Part shown: positions 34,998-43,258 of the stretch, one piece after another
How positions within the stretch are numbered: position 1 is the first letter of the stretch
How the letters are laid out: the number at the start of each line of letters is the position of its first letter
From: Prolixibacteraceae bacterium
GTDB lineage: Bacteria > Bacteroidota > Bacteroidia > Bacteroidales > Prolixibacteraceae
Direction: 5' to 3'
Length of the DNA stretch: 64,000 nt
NCBI GenBank assembly: GCA_019163175.1
Contig: JAFLKN010000003.1
Location: 470,950-534,949, forward strand
Made by a program: the position numbers and the translations under genes
The notes under the pieces: model-generated
Told to the model about the DNA's origin: nothing
The model's input: only the letters and a program-made list of their open reading frames with translations
Database searches by the model: none

Positions 34998-36159
34998 ACA
35001 AGCACTCGAAATTGCCTTTTCAAAAGCTCAGTTAATGGGTACTGAAAGAGCAGAATTTTTATATTGCTCTGAGCATATCTTAGCGGAAGATATTTTTGCT
35101 GATGCTGATATGCCGCCCTTCAATAAATCGGCCATGGATGGGTATGCTTGCCGGCATGACGATTTAGGAAAGGAACTTGCTGTACTTGAAGTTATCCCGG
35201 CTGGCCAATCGCCAAAACAACCGATTGAGGCCGGTCAATGCAGTAAAATAATGACCGGAGCACAGGTTCCAGAAGGTGCCGATACGGTTTTCATGGTCGA
35301 ATATGCTGAAGTTGTTGCATCAGGTAAAGTTCGTTTTACGGGTTCGAAAACCAATTCGAACATTTGCCTTAAAGGTGAAGATTTAAAAGAAAGCGATCTG
35401 GTTTTAAATTCAGGAATTCTACTCAAACCGCAACACATCGCCATTTTAGCATCGGTTGGCTGTACCCGGCCACTCGTTTACAAAAGACCCACTCTTGGAA
35501 TAATTTCTACCGGATCAGAATTGGTTAATCCCGAAGAAAAACCACAACCGTCGCAGATTCGTAATTCAAACGGGCCCCAGCTGTTTGCCCAGAGTACAAA
35601 ATATGGTTTTCCAGTAAATTACTACGGAATTGTTGCCGACGATGAGCGACTGACGACACAAATCATCGAAAAAGCAGTAAACGAAACTGATGTGACGATT
35701 CTCTCCGGAGGAGTTTCGGTGGGCGATTTTGATTTTGTTCCCCGGATTATCCAGAAACTCGGGTTTGAAATTCATTTCAGCAAAATCAATATTAAACCCG
35801 GACAGCACACCACTTTTGCATCAAAGGGCAATAAATACATCATTGGCTTGCCCGGGAATCCGGTTTCGTCGTTTATTCAATTTGAGGTATTTGTATTGCC
35901 ATTTCTCCGGGAAATGATGAATTACTCACAACCAGAAATCCACCTGCCGATGCCAATAAATCATGATTTCAGCAGAAAGAGATCGGATCGTGAAGAGTGT
36001 TTACCTGTTCAGCTAACCAATCAGAACGAGGTTCAGATGGTTGACTATCATGGATCAGCGCATATTCACGCCTATCATCAGGCATTTGGATTTATAAACA
36101 TTCCGGCAGGAAAAACCGAAATCAAAAAAGGAGAGCTCGTGCATGTTCGACCGCTTTAA
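34984..36159 (+). CDS. moeA: Molybdopterin molybdenumtransferase MoeA
   Basis: A 391-residue enzyme that inserts molybdate into adenylylated molybdopterin. Signature segments are PFNKSAMDGYACR, IMTGAQVPEGADTVFMVEY, GIISTGSEL, SGGVSVGDFDFVP and IGLPGNPVSSFIQFEVFV. The ATG at 34984 is preferred to a TTG one codon earlier. The gene overlaps mobB by 14 bp and moaA by 17 bp, consistent with coupled translation. Confidence 0.92.
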   Translation: MISLEQALEIAFSKAQLMGTERAEFLYCSEHILAEDIFADADMPPFNKSAMDGYACRHDDLGKELAVLEVIPAGQSPKQPIEAGQCSKIMTGAQVPEGADTVFMVEYAEVVASGKVRFTGSKTNSNICLKGEDLKESDLVLNSGILLKPQHIAILASVGCTRPLVYKRPTLGIISTGSELVNPEEKPQPSQIRNSNGPQLFAQSTKYGFPVNYYGIVADDERLTTQIIEKAVNETDVTILSGGVSVGDFDFVPRIIQKLGFEIHFSKINIKPGQHTTFASKGNKYIIGLPGNPVSSFIQFEVFVLPFLREMMNYSQPEIHLPMPINHDFSRKRSDREECLPVQLTNQNEVQMVDYHGSAHIHAYHQAFGFINIPAGKTEIKKGELVHVRPL

Positions 36160-36940
36160 CCGATACATCAACTACCTGCGTATTTCGGTGACCGACCGCT
36201 GCAACCTCCGCTGCACCTATTGCATGCCCGAAGATGGCATTCGGTTGCTCGATCATTCTGACATTTTGAGCTTTGAAGAAATTGCCGATTTTACTCGAAT
36301 AGCCGTGGCGAACGGAATTACCAAAGTGCGGTTGACAGGTGGCGAACCTCTCGTTCGGAAAGGTATTGTTGAATTGGTTGCAATGCTTGCCTCTGTCGAT
36401 GGTTTGGAAGATCTATCGATGACCTCCAACGGCGTTTTACTTTCGAAATATGCCGCCGATCTGAAAAAAGCGGGATTAAACCGGATCAACATCAGCTTAG
36501 ATACGGTGAATCCGGATAACTATTGTCATATAACCAGAAACGGTGAATTGGCGCAGGTTTTGGAAGGAATTGAAGCTGCACAAAAGGTTGGATTAGAACC
36601 TATAAAAATAAACTGTGTGTTACTCGGGCAACCCGATGATGAAACTCAGCGATTAAAAGAATTTTGTGCTACCCGCGGATTAAAACTACGTTTCATTCAC
36701 CAGATGAACCTGAAAACCGGGGAGTTTTCGACCGTTGAAGGAGGCGATGGCGGCAATTGCAGCAAATGTAACCGCGTCCGGTTGCTGGCGAATGGCGATA
36801 TTAAACCCTGTTTATTCAGCGATTTGGCATACAATATCCGAAAATTGGGACATCAGGAAGCATTGGATTTGGCATTGGGAAATAAACCGAAAAGCGGAAC
36901 TTACAACAAATCAGGAGAGTTTTATAATATTGGAGGATGA
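36143..36940 (+). CDS. moaA: GTP 3',8-cyclase MoaA, short form
   Basis: A 265-residue radical SAM protein. The first cluster motif is C20-x3-C24-x2-C27 (TDRCNLRCTYC); the second is C206-x2-C209-x13-C223 (CSKCNRVRLLANGDIKPC). It ends in NIGG, keeping the terminal GG that inserts into the active site of canonical MoaA. MoaA converts GTP to 3',8-cyclo-GTP, the first step of Moco synthesis. Canonical MoaA is about 320-340 residues; here the part between RFIHQMN and the second cluster is about 50-60 residues shorter. A GGAG ribosome site precedes the ATG inside the moeA end. Confidence 0.85.
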   Translation: MFDRFNRYINYLRISVTDRCNLRCTYCMPEDGIRLLDHSDILSFEEIADFTRIAVANGITKVRLTGGEPLVRKGIVELVAMLASVDGLEDLSMTSNGVLLSKYAADLKKAGLNRINISLDTVNPDNYCHITRNGELAQVLEGIEAAQKVGLEPIKINCVLLGQPDDETQRLKEFCATRGLKLRFIHQMNLKTGEFSTVEGGDGGNCSKCNRVRLLANGDIKPCLFSDLAYNIRKLGHQEALDLALGNKPKSGTYNKSGEFYNIGG

Positions 36941-36947
36941 AAAGAGT

Positions 36948-37001
36948 GATGCGAGTTCCGAGTTTCAAGCTCTGTTTAACCCGAAACTAGTAACCCGCAT
37001 C
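36948..37001. repeat. Intergenic palindrome between moaA and moaC
   Basis: GATGCGAGTT (36948-36957) is a 9-of-10 inverted match to AACCCGCATC (36992-37001). The interior has repeated words (GAGTTCC/GAGTTTC on the left, CCCGAAAC twice on the right, the second at the end of the element). It begins 8 bp after the moaA stop and ends 13 bp before moaC. Confidence 0.5.
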
Positions 37002-37014
37002 CCGAAACAATACA

Positions 37015-37464
37015 ATGATGAAAAAACTATCACATACCGACGAAAAAGGAAAGGCTAAAATGGTTGATGTCAGCCAAAAGCCTGATCAGGAGCGCGAAGC
37101 TGTGGCCAGAGGCTTTATCCGGCTTCAGGCTGAAACTATTGAATTGATACGCCAGAACCAGATGAAAAAAGGTGATGTGCTGACGGTAGCCGAAATTGCT
37201 GGAATTCAGGGAGCCAAACGAACCGGTGAACTGATTCCGCTCTGTCATCCGCTGCAACTCTGGAAAATTGATGTGAAATGCACGCTTCAGGAAAACGGAG
37301 TATTGGCCGAATGTACCACCCTATGCTTTGGCAAAACCGGCGTTGAAATGGAAGCGCTAACCGGAGTGAATATAGCCCTGCTCACGGTGTACGACATGTG
37401 CAAAGCTGTCGATCAGGAAATGGTAATTGAAAATATTCACTTGGTCAGCAAAACAAAAAAATAA
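37015..37464 (+). CDS. moaC: Cyclic pyranopterin monophosphate synthase MoaC
   Basis: A 149-residue enzyme that turns the MoaA product into cPMP. The active-site segments are IAGIQGAKRTGELIPLCHPL (residues ~60-79) and KTGVEMEALTGVNIALLTVYDMCKAVD (about 108-134), with the conserved Lys, His and Asp residues. It lies between moaA and the MOSC-Mog fusion, 5 bp ahead of the latter. Confidence 0.92.
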   Translation: MMKKLSHTDEKGKAKMVDVSQKPDQEREAVARGFIRLQAETIELIRQNQMKKGDVLTVAEIAGIQGAKRTGELIPLCHPLQLWKIDVKCTLQENGVLAECTTLCFGKTGVEMEALTGVNIALLTVYDMCKAVDQEMVIENIHLVSKTKK

Positions 37465-37469
37465 AAACA

Positions 37470-38399
37470 ATGAAAATCAAAGTCCTTTCTGTCAACGTTT
37501 CCGAGAAAAAAGGAACAGTTAAAAAGCCGGTTGAAACCATCAAACTTACAGATATTGGTGTAGTTGGCGATGCCCATTCAGGAAAATGGCACCGCCAGGT
37601 AAGTTTGCTGGCCACCGAAAGTATTGCCAAATTTTCGGAAGAAGCGGGGCGCACAATCAAATATGGCGAATTTGCTGAAAACATAACCACTGAAGGACTT
37701 TTGCTGCACGAATGCAAACCACTCGACCGTTTCAGGAATGAATCGTTGGAATTGGAAGTAACCCAAATTGGCAAAAAATGCCACGGTGATAACTGTTCCA
37801 TTTTTCGTGAAGTGGGCAATTGTGTGATGCCCAAAGAAGGTATTTTTGCACGGGTTATCCGGAACGGCGAACTTAAAACTGGTGATGAATTGCTGTATTA
37901 TCCCAAAATAGTAAACATTCACATCATTACCCTGAGCGACCGCGCCAGTGCAGGTGAATATGCTGACAAAAGTGGCCCTCAAATCCGAAACCTTGCCGAA
38001 AAGTTCTTATCAGGAATTAACCGAAAAGCCGCATTTAATGCTCATTTAATTCCTGACGATCCCGAACAGCTGACAGCCCTGATTCGTAATGCCATTTCAG
38101 AAGGGGCTGATGCAGTTTTTACGACTGGGGGAACCGGAATTGGGCCTCGCGACATCACTCCGGAAACCATCCGACCTTTGCTTGACAAGGAAATCCCCGG
38201 CATCATGGAACTGATTCGGGTAAAATACGGAATGGAGAAACCAGCCGCTTTGTTAAGTCGCGGAATTGCTGGTGTAGCAGGAAAAACGTTGATCTACTGT
38301 CTGCCAGGTAGTGTAAAAGCGGTGACTGAATACTGCAACGAAATTCTCCCAACTATCGAACATTCAATTTATATGCTTGAAGGGATTGACAGCCATTAA
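37470..38399 (+). CDS. MOSC domain - molybdopterin adenylyltransferase (MogA/MoaB) fusion
   Basis: A 309-residue two-domain protein. Residues 1-~148 are a MOSC domain (VGDAHSGKWHRQVSLL, GEFAENITTEG and the conserved cysteine in QIGKKCH); residues ~150-309 are a MogA/MoaB adenylyltransferase (IITLSDRASAGEYADKSGP, FTTGGTGIGPRDITPETIRPL, CLPGSVKAV). The Mog half adenylylates molybdopterin ahead of MoeA; MOSC domains bind Moco or carry its sulfur. The fusion would join adenylylation with cofactor hand-over. It closes the visible operon; moaD, moaE and mobA are absent from the window. Confidence 0.88.
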   Translation: MKIKVLSVNVSEKKGTVKKPVETIKLTDIGVVGDAHSGKWHRQVSLLATESIAKFSEEAGRTIKYGEFAENITTEGLLLHECKPLDRFRNESLELEVTQIGKKCHGDNCSIFREVGNCVMPKEGIFARVIRNGELKTGDELLYYPKIVNIHIITLSDRASAGEYADKSGPQIRNLAEKFLSGINRKAAFNAHLIPDDPEQLTALIRNAISEGADAVFTTGGTGIGPRDITPETIRPLLDKEIPGIMELIRVKYGMEKPAALLSRGIAGVAGKTLIYCLPGSVKAVTEYCNEILPTIEHSIYMLEGIDSH

Positions 38400-38450
38400 A
38401 AGTTGTAAATTAGTACCTTTCAATTCAAATTTTGCAGGAGAGAAAAACCC

Positions 38451-38726
38451 ATGATCAACGCAATTATACTTATCAATGCCGAGCGCACCAAAATCAATTC
38501 TGTGGCAGAACAATTGGTTAGTTTATCTGGAATTACCGAGGTTTATTCGGTCAGTGGGCGTTTCGATTTAGTGGCCGTTATCCGGCTACCCCATGCTGAT
38601 GATCTGGCCGAACTAATTACCGAGAAAGTAACCAAAGTGGAAGGAATTACCAAAACCGAATCGATGGTCGCCTTCAAAACACTTTCAAAAACAGATATGG
38701 CCAGCATGTTCGAGCTGGGCAACTAA
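38451..38726 (+). CDS. Stand-alone Lrp/AsnC ligand-binding (RAM) domain protein
   Basis: A 91-residue protein made only of the AsnC/Lrp effector domain (MINAIILINAERTKINSVAEQL; GITEVYSVSGRFDLVAVIR; VEGITKTESMVAFK), with no DNA-binding part. Such SraM proteins form octamers and bind amino acids or act as partners of full Lrp regulators. An AGGAG ribosome site (38436-38440) precedes the ATG, stronger than usual for this phylum. It follows the Moco operon by about 50 bp, but a link to it is not evident. Confidence 0.85.
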   Translation: MINAIILINAERTKINSVAEQLVSLSGITEVYSVSGRFDLVAVIRLPHADDLAELITEKVTKVEGITKTESMVAFKTLSKTDMASMFELGN

Positions 38727-38855
38727 AAGTAAAGGTCACCCACAAACTTTGTTTCGCGAAATGTTCTGATTTCTAAACAAAACGGAATATACAACTGTTT
38801 ACCTCACACAATTAGTTATTCAGTAAACAGATTTTATATTCTAAATTTTAATACC

Positions 38856-39557
38856 ATGAAACAGACATTTTTTATTGCCCTTGTTGGATTACTGCTTATT
38901 GTATCTCCATCGTGGGCTGGTGTGACCAACAATCCAAATCCGGTTCAAAAAGCCATCGACAGTGTTTTTCCTGAACTTCCATACGCGTACAATGCTCTTG
39001 AACCAACCATCGACGCCAAAACGATGGAAATTCATTATAGCAAACACCACAAAGCATATTACAACAATTTTCTGGCTGCCATAAAAGGGACTCCAGCTGC
39101 TGAGCTTGACCTCAAAAGCCTTTTTGCTGAAATTAGCAAACAACCGGCTTTGGTGCGCAACAATGGAGGAGGCTATTACAACCATATGCTTTTTTGGGAA
39201 AATATGTCACCAACGAAAACAACTCCTTCTGCAGCCTTAAAGGCAGCTATCGAAAAAGATTTTGTGTCGGTAGATAAATTCAAGGAAGAATTTGCCAATG
39301 CAGCTAAAAAACAGTTTGGAAGCGGCTGGGCCTGGCTTGTACTTGGTAAAGACGGGAAATTATTTGTTTCGTCAACACCGAACCAGGATAATCCATTAAT
39401 GGATGTTGTAGAGAAAAAAGGAACGCCACTTTTGTGCATCGATGTTTGGGAACATGCCTATTACTTAAAGTATCAAAATCTTAGGGCAGACTATGTTGAC
39501 AATTTCTGGAATGTTGTGAACTGGGATACAGTGAGCAAACGTTTCGAAACAAAATAA
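38856..39557 (+). CDS. Exported superoxide dismutase (Fe/Mn family)
   Basis: A 233-residue SOD whose first ~21 residues form a signal peptide (ending SWAG), so it should work in the periplasm. Metal ligands are complete: His60 (MEIHYSKHH), His110 (GGGYYNHMLFW), Asp196 and His200 (DVWEHAYYLKYQ). The usual GGGHxNH motif reads GGGYYNH, changing one second-shell position; STPNQDNPLM leans to the Mn or cambialistic type, but metal use is not certain from sequence. It is monocistronic and ends at a strong terminator. Confidence 0.88.
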   Translation: MKQTFFIALVGLLLIVSPSWAGVTNNPNPVQKAIDSVFPELPYAYNALEPTIDAKTMEIHYSKHHKAYYNNFLAAIKGTPAAELDLKSLFAEISKQPALVRNNGGGYYNHMLFWENMSPTKTTPSAALKAAIEKDFVSVDKFKEEFANAAKKQFGSGWAWLVLGKDGKLFVSSTPNQDNPLMDVVEKKGTPLLCIDVWEHAYYLKYQNLRADYVDNFWNVVNWDTVSKRFETK

Positions 39558-39574
39558 TTTGGTTTGAACAGTTT

Positions 39575-39610
39575 AAAGAGCGGGTGACATCAGGTGTCAG
39601 CCGCTCTTTT
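39575..39610 (+). terminator. Rho-independent terminator after the SOD gene
   Basis: AAAGAGCGG (39575-39583) pairs with CCGCTCTTT (39601-39609), and TGACA (39585-39589) with TGTCA (39595-39599), giving one long hairpin followed by T residues. Confidence 0.85.
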
Positions 39611-39646
39611 AGTTAAAATAAATCTTCACAATGTAATCAAAGTAAA

Positions 39647-39946
39647 ATGAGAACCGACAATACAACGAACCAGAGAAGTAACAGAAATAAGATCGTCTTG
39701 ATTTCAAGCCTTTTTACTTCAATCTATTTTGCGGTGTTGATTGGTAGCTATTATTTTAAATTTGACAATCAAGTTCTTAATTTTGTACGCGAACTGTTTA
39801 CAATTCCTGCAGTCCTTCTGTTATTGGTTTTATCGGTAATATCTGGCATGGCCCTCGTAAAAGAGAATAAAAAATTTAACTCACTACCCTTTTATTCCTG
39901 CCTGATCCTTCTTCTGACCATTGTTTTACTGATTGTGTCTTCTTAA
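39647..39946 (+). CDS. Small membrane protein of unknown function
   Basis: A 99-residue protein with a hydrophilic N-terminus (residues 1-14) and three predicted TM helices (about 16-36, 50-68 and 78-97). No known domain is recognised. It sits alone between the SOD terminator and the DUF2520 gene. Codon use and the clean three-helix layout argue that it is a real gene, but no ribosome site or promoter is obvious. Confidence 0.55.
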   Translation: MRTDNTTNQRSNRNKIVLISSLFTSIYFAVLIGSYYFKFDNQVLNFVRELFTIPAVLLLLVLSVISGMALVKENKKFNSLPFYSCLILLLTIVLLIVSS

Positions 39947-40041
39947 ATCAGTCCGGATAGAATTCCATTTCATTAGATCTTAGTCATTAGAAGATTTCCA
40001 TCCACAGTTTTTATAACTTTCGGGAATTAAATACAGAAGTC

Positions 40042-40836
40042 ATGATAGAAAATGTAGTCATTATAGGTGCCGGAAATCTGGCTACGCAATTGGCATTGGC
40101 CATGGTAGAAAAAGAGATTCGGGTGAAACAGATTTACAGCCGCAAAATTGAATCGGCCAGAGAATTGGCAGAAAAAGTAAATGCAAGCTTTACGAATGAA
40201 TTGGCGCAATTAACCTCTGATGCAGATTTGTATGTAATTGCAGTAAAAGACTCAGCCATTCAGGAAGTATTGGAAAATCTTAACCTGGACGAAAGCAGGC
40301 TGATTGTACACACCGCCGGAAGTGTTCCGATGAACATCCTCGAAGGATTCACCAATACTTATGGTGTATTTTACCCACTGCAAACATTTTCAAAAAACCG
40401 GAAAGTTGATTTTGCAGACATCCCGATTTGTATCGAAGCCAACCATCCATCATCTTTTCTGAAGCTTGAAAAACTGGGCGCAAAACTTTCGAGCTCGGTG
40501 AACCAGATAAATTCTGAAGAACGAAGAACATTGCATCTGGCAGCTGTTTTTACCAATAACTTTGTAAACCATTTTTACTCAATTGGGGCCGAAATTCTTC
40601 AGGATAAAAAGCTGGATTTTGATCTTTTGAAACCACTTATCCGAGAAACTGCAGCGAAAGTTCAAACGCTGCAGCCCTTTGACGCTCAAACCGGACCTGC
40701 CAAACGAAATGACCAAAGCATAATAAATGCCCAATTAAAAATGCTGCACAACAAACCGGAGTTTCAGAAAATCTATAGCTTTGCGACCGAAAGCATTTTT
40801 CAGCTTCAGCAAAAACACAAGCATGACCTTCTTTAA
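40042..40836 (+). CDS. Rossmann-like and DUF2520 domain protein
   Basis: A 264-residue protein with an N-terminal NAD(P)-binding fold like pyrroline-5-carboxylate or prephenate dehydrogenases (VVIIGAGNLATQLALAM, residues 5-21) and a C-terminal helical DUF2520 domain (RRTLHLAAVFTNNFVNHFYSIG, GPAKRNDQSII). The substrate is not known. Its end overlaps the KdsC-like gene by 14 bp and maf follows, a unit frequently kept together in Bacteroidota. Confidence 0.85.
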   Translation: MIENVVIIGAGNLATQLALAMVEKEIRVKQIYSRKIESARELAEKVNASFTNELAQLTSDADLYVIAVKDSAIQEVLENLNLDESRLIVHTAGSVPMNILEGFTNTYGVFYPLQTFSKNRKVDFADIPICIEANHPSSFLKLEKLGAKLSSSVNQINSEERRTLHLAAVFTNNFVNHFYSIGAEILQDKKLDFDLLKPLIRETAAKVQTLQPFDAQTGPAKRNDQSIINAQLKMLHNKPEFQKIYSFATESIFQLQQKHKHDLL

Positions 40837-41353
40837 AGAACGACTTAAAAATATCAAAGCATTTGTTTTCGACGTTGATGGAGTTTTGTCGATGGACACC
40901 TCCCCGCTCGATGAAAACGGAGATCCGGTGCGAACTGCAAACATCAAAGATGGGTTTGCCATCCGATATGCACTGCAAAATGGATTTCAGGTTGCCATAA
41001 TTACCGGAGCCAATACACAGCGTGTAAAAATGCGATATAAAAAGTTGGGAGTTCAGCATATCTACCTGAATTCGTTTGAAAAAATTAGTTGTTTAGAGGA
41101 TATCCTTGCAAAAACAGGATTGAAGAAAGACGAGATTCTATACATGGGTGACGATTTGGTTGATTTTCCAATCATGAAAGAAGTCGGAATACCAACTTGT
41201 CCTTTAGACGCTGTTCCTGAAATTAAATCGATTGCGCTATATATTTCAGATAAAAAAGGAGGCCAGGGATGCGTGCGCGATGTGATTGAACAGGTCATGC
41301 GGTCGCAACAAAAATGGTTTGGGCAGGAAATTAAAGGGATAAAAGCGGATTGA
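40823..41353 (+). CDS. KdsC-like HAD-IIIA phosphatase (KDO-8-phosphate phosphatase)
   Basis: A 176-residue HAD phosphatase with motif I VFDVDGVLSMD (nucleophile Asp and acid Asp two later), motif II in AIITGAN and motif III MGDDLVDFPIMKEVG. KdsC releases phosphate from KDO-8-P in lipopolysaccharide core synthesis. The ATG at 40823 inside the end of the DUF2520 gene is chosen because an earlier in-frame start at 40781 would add residues not seen in the family. maf starts 4 bp after the stop. Confidence 0.87.
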   Translation: MTFFKERLKNIKAFVFDVDGVLSMDTSPLDENGDPVRTANIKDGFAIRYALQNGFQVAIITGANTQRVKMRYKKLGVQHIYLNSFEKISCLEDILAKTGLKKDEILYMGDDLVDFPIMKEVGIPTCPLDAVPEIKSIALYISDKKGGQGCVRDVIEQVMRSQQKWFGQEIKGIKAD

Positions 41354-41357
41354 AGTC

Positions 41358-41939
41358 ATGGTTCTACAAAATCTTCTGAAATACGAAATCATACTTGCCT
41401 CAAAATCGCCCCGCCGCCAAGAGTTGCTGCGCGATTTGGGATTAAAATTCAGCGTTCAGTCGATGGACACTCCGGAGGATTTTCCGAAGGAGTTAGGAAT
41501 GACCGAAGTGCCAGTTTACCTCGCAGAATTAAAAGCCGAAGCTTTTCGTCCGATCCTGAAAAACAAGCAACTGGTGATTACTGCCGACACCATTGTTTGG
41601 CTCGATGGACAAGTTTTGAATAAGCCAACCGATTATGCCGATGGATTCCGCATGCTGAAAAACCTATCGGGGAAAAAGCATCAGGTTTTAACCGGCGTTT
41701 GCCTGCTCTCAACCGAAAAAAAAGTTTTGTTTTACGCTTCCACCGACGTATGGTTCAAGGAATTGAGCGACGAAGAAATTCAATTCTACCTCGAAAACTA
41801 TCGCCCATACGACAAAGCCGGAGCTTATGGCATTCAGGAGTGGATTGGCTATATCGGGATTTACCACATCGAAGGTTCCTTCTTTAATGTGATGGGCTTA
41901 CCTGTACAAAGTCTGTACGAACATCTGAAAGCATTCTGA
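41358..41939 (+). CDS. Maf family nucleoside triphosphate pyrophosphatase
   Basis: A 193-residue house-cleaning enzyme. The Maf pattern is clear: ILASKSPRRQELLRDLG (residues 11-27), ITADTIVWLDGQVLNKP with the catalytic Asp, and YDKAGAYGIQEW. Maf proteins hydrolyse non-canonical or modified dNTPs/NTPs (for example m5UTP, dTTP), helping genome quality or division control. It is the last gene of the DUF2520-kdsC-maf unit. Confidence 0.9.
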   Translation: MVLQNLLKYEIILASKSPRRQELLRDLGLKFSVQSMDTPEDFPKELGMTEVPVYLAELKAEAFRPILKNKQLVITADTIVWLDGQVLNKPTDYADGFRMLKNLSGKKHQVLTGVCLLSTEKKVLFYASTDVWFKELSDEEIQFYLENYRPYDKAGAYGIQEWIGYIGIYHIEGSFFNVMGLPVQSLYEHLKAF

Positions 41940-42109
41940 GCTAGTATCCGGCCCCCTTCCGTGCTTTTAAACAGTACAATTCACACGTCAAATTCTGCAT
42001 GATAAGTAGTAACTTGCGCACAAATTTTTTGAGAACCCAAATCTTGAAATTTTAGTTTAAGAATAATCGTCTGTTCGCAAGTTTTAAAAATTAGCTTTAA
42101 AAAGACCTT

Positions 42110-43114
42110 ATGAAAACCTCACTTCATTCACTACTCTACTTGTTTTTTGTAAGCATTGTAATCATTTCAGGCTGCAAACCTCAACCGCCCAAAATAGGGA
42201 TACTGCTGCATAGTTACGAAAATGAACGCTGGAATAAAGACAAAGAATATTTGATGGAAGACCTCGCGAAGCAGGGCGGTGAGGTATTGTTCGAAGTGGC
42301 AGATAATGACCAGGCCAAACAATTTGCGCAAGCCGAAGCAATGATAAAAAATGGAGCAAAAGTGTTGATTATTGTTCCGATCAATCAGGATGAATCAGCA
42401 AAAATTGTAGAAATGGCACATGAGGCTGGGGTAAAGGTAATTGCATACGACCGACTGATCAACGGCTGCAAACTCGATTATTACATCACAACAAATAGCA
42501 CCCAAATAGGCGAACTTCAGGCATCATACCTTACTTCGCTAAAACCGAAAGGCAAATATGCACTGATTTGCGGCTCGAAATACGACAACAATTCCATGAA
42601 ACTTTTCCTTGGACAAATGAATATTCTGCAACCTTTTATGGAGAATGGTGACATTCATGTCGTTTACAGCGAATTTACCGAAAACTGGTCGGCAGCCGAA
42701 GGAGCACTGCACACCAAGCGGATTCTGGATCAAAATCAGGACTTGATTACCGGTATTATTGCCGGGAGTGATGCAATTGCCGATGGAGTTTTAGTGGTTT
42801 TGAAAGAGCGTGGACTGGAAGGCAAAGTTATGGTAGCAGGTCAGGATGCCGAATTAGATAATGTTAAAGCAATTTTAAACGGTACACAAACATGTACTGT
42901 TCTGAAACCACTGAAAGAAATGGCACAAAAAACAGCAGAACTGGCTATTTCATTGGCTTTGGAGAAACCACTAACCATGAAATTTACTACCGAAAGTAAT
43001 GGGAAAGCATTGGTAAAATCCATTTTGATCAATGCAACTGTTGTCAATGGAAATAATATTCAGAGTACCGTTATTGCTTCCGGATTTCACAGTTCATCCG
43101 AACTTGGGCAATAA
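42110..43114 (+). CDS. Sugar-binding lipoprotein (periplasmic-binding-protein type I, XylF-like)
   Basis: A 334-residue lipoprotein (IISGCKP, acylated Cys22) with a type I periplasmic-binding fold like XylF/RbsB: KIGILLHSYENERWNKDKEYL, LIIVPINQDESAKIVEMAHEAGVKVIAYDRLI, GIIAGSDAIADGVL, VAGQDAELDNVKAI. Such proteins normally feed an ABC sugar transporter, yet no permease or ATPase is adjacent, so it may be a sensor partner or a solitary sugar-binding protein as seen elsewhere in Bacteroidota. It ends in a strong terminator. Confidence 0.85.
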   Translation: MKTSLHSLLYLFFVSIVIISGCKPQPPKIGILLHSYENERWNKDKEYLMEDLAKQGGEVLFEVADNDQAKQFAQAEAMIKNGAKVLIIVPINQDESAKIVEMAHEAGVKVIAYDRLINGCKLDYYITTNSTQIGELQASYLTSLKPKGKYALICGSKYDNNSMKLFLGQMNILQPFMENGDIHVVYSEFTENWSAAEGALHTKRILDQNQDLITGIIAGSDAIADGVLVVLKERGLEGKVMVAGQDAELDNVKAILNGTQTCTVLKPLKEMAQKTAELAISLALEKPLTMKFTTESNGKALVKSILINATVVNGNNIQSTVIASGFHSSSELGQ

Positions 43115-43138
43115 TTTTTTAGACATTCGCTTGAGTGG

Positions 43139-43181
43139 GCTGTTCTGAACAAAATTCAAATTCAGAACAGCTTTCTTTTTT
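43139..43181 (+). terminator. Rho-independent terminator after the sugar-binding lipoprotein gene
   Basis: GCTGTTCTGAA (43139-43149) is the exact inverse of TTCAGAACAGC (43161-43171); TTTCTTTTTT follows. Confidence 0.9.
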
Positions 43182-43205
43182 CACTATTTTATGACAAAAT
43201 CAGGA

Positions 43206-43234
43206 TTTGTGTTCTCCCCAGATCATTACATTTG
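43206..43234 (+). promoter_or_regulatory. Bacteroidota promoter, TTTG-N17-TACATTTG, for the S46 peptidase
   Basis: TTTG (43206-43209), a 17-bp spacer and TACATTTG (43227-43234) match the consensus at the short end of the accepted spacing. The leader would be about 20 nt. It overlaps the TTG at which a longer frame begins, favouring the ATG at 43259. Confidence 0.55.
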
Positions 43235-43258
43235 CGCAACAAAATAAAACTGAATAAA

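Noticed and set aside
36143..36940. Frameshifted or truncated moaA
   Set aside because: Both ends, including the terminal GG, and both cluster motifs are intact in one frame; the shortness is internal and fits a compact variant.
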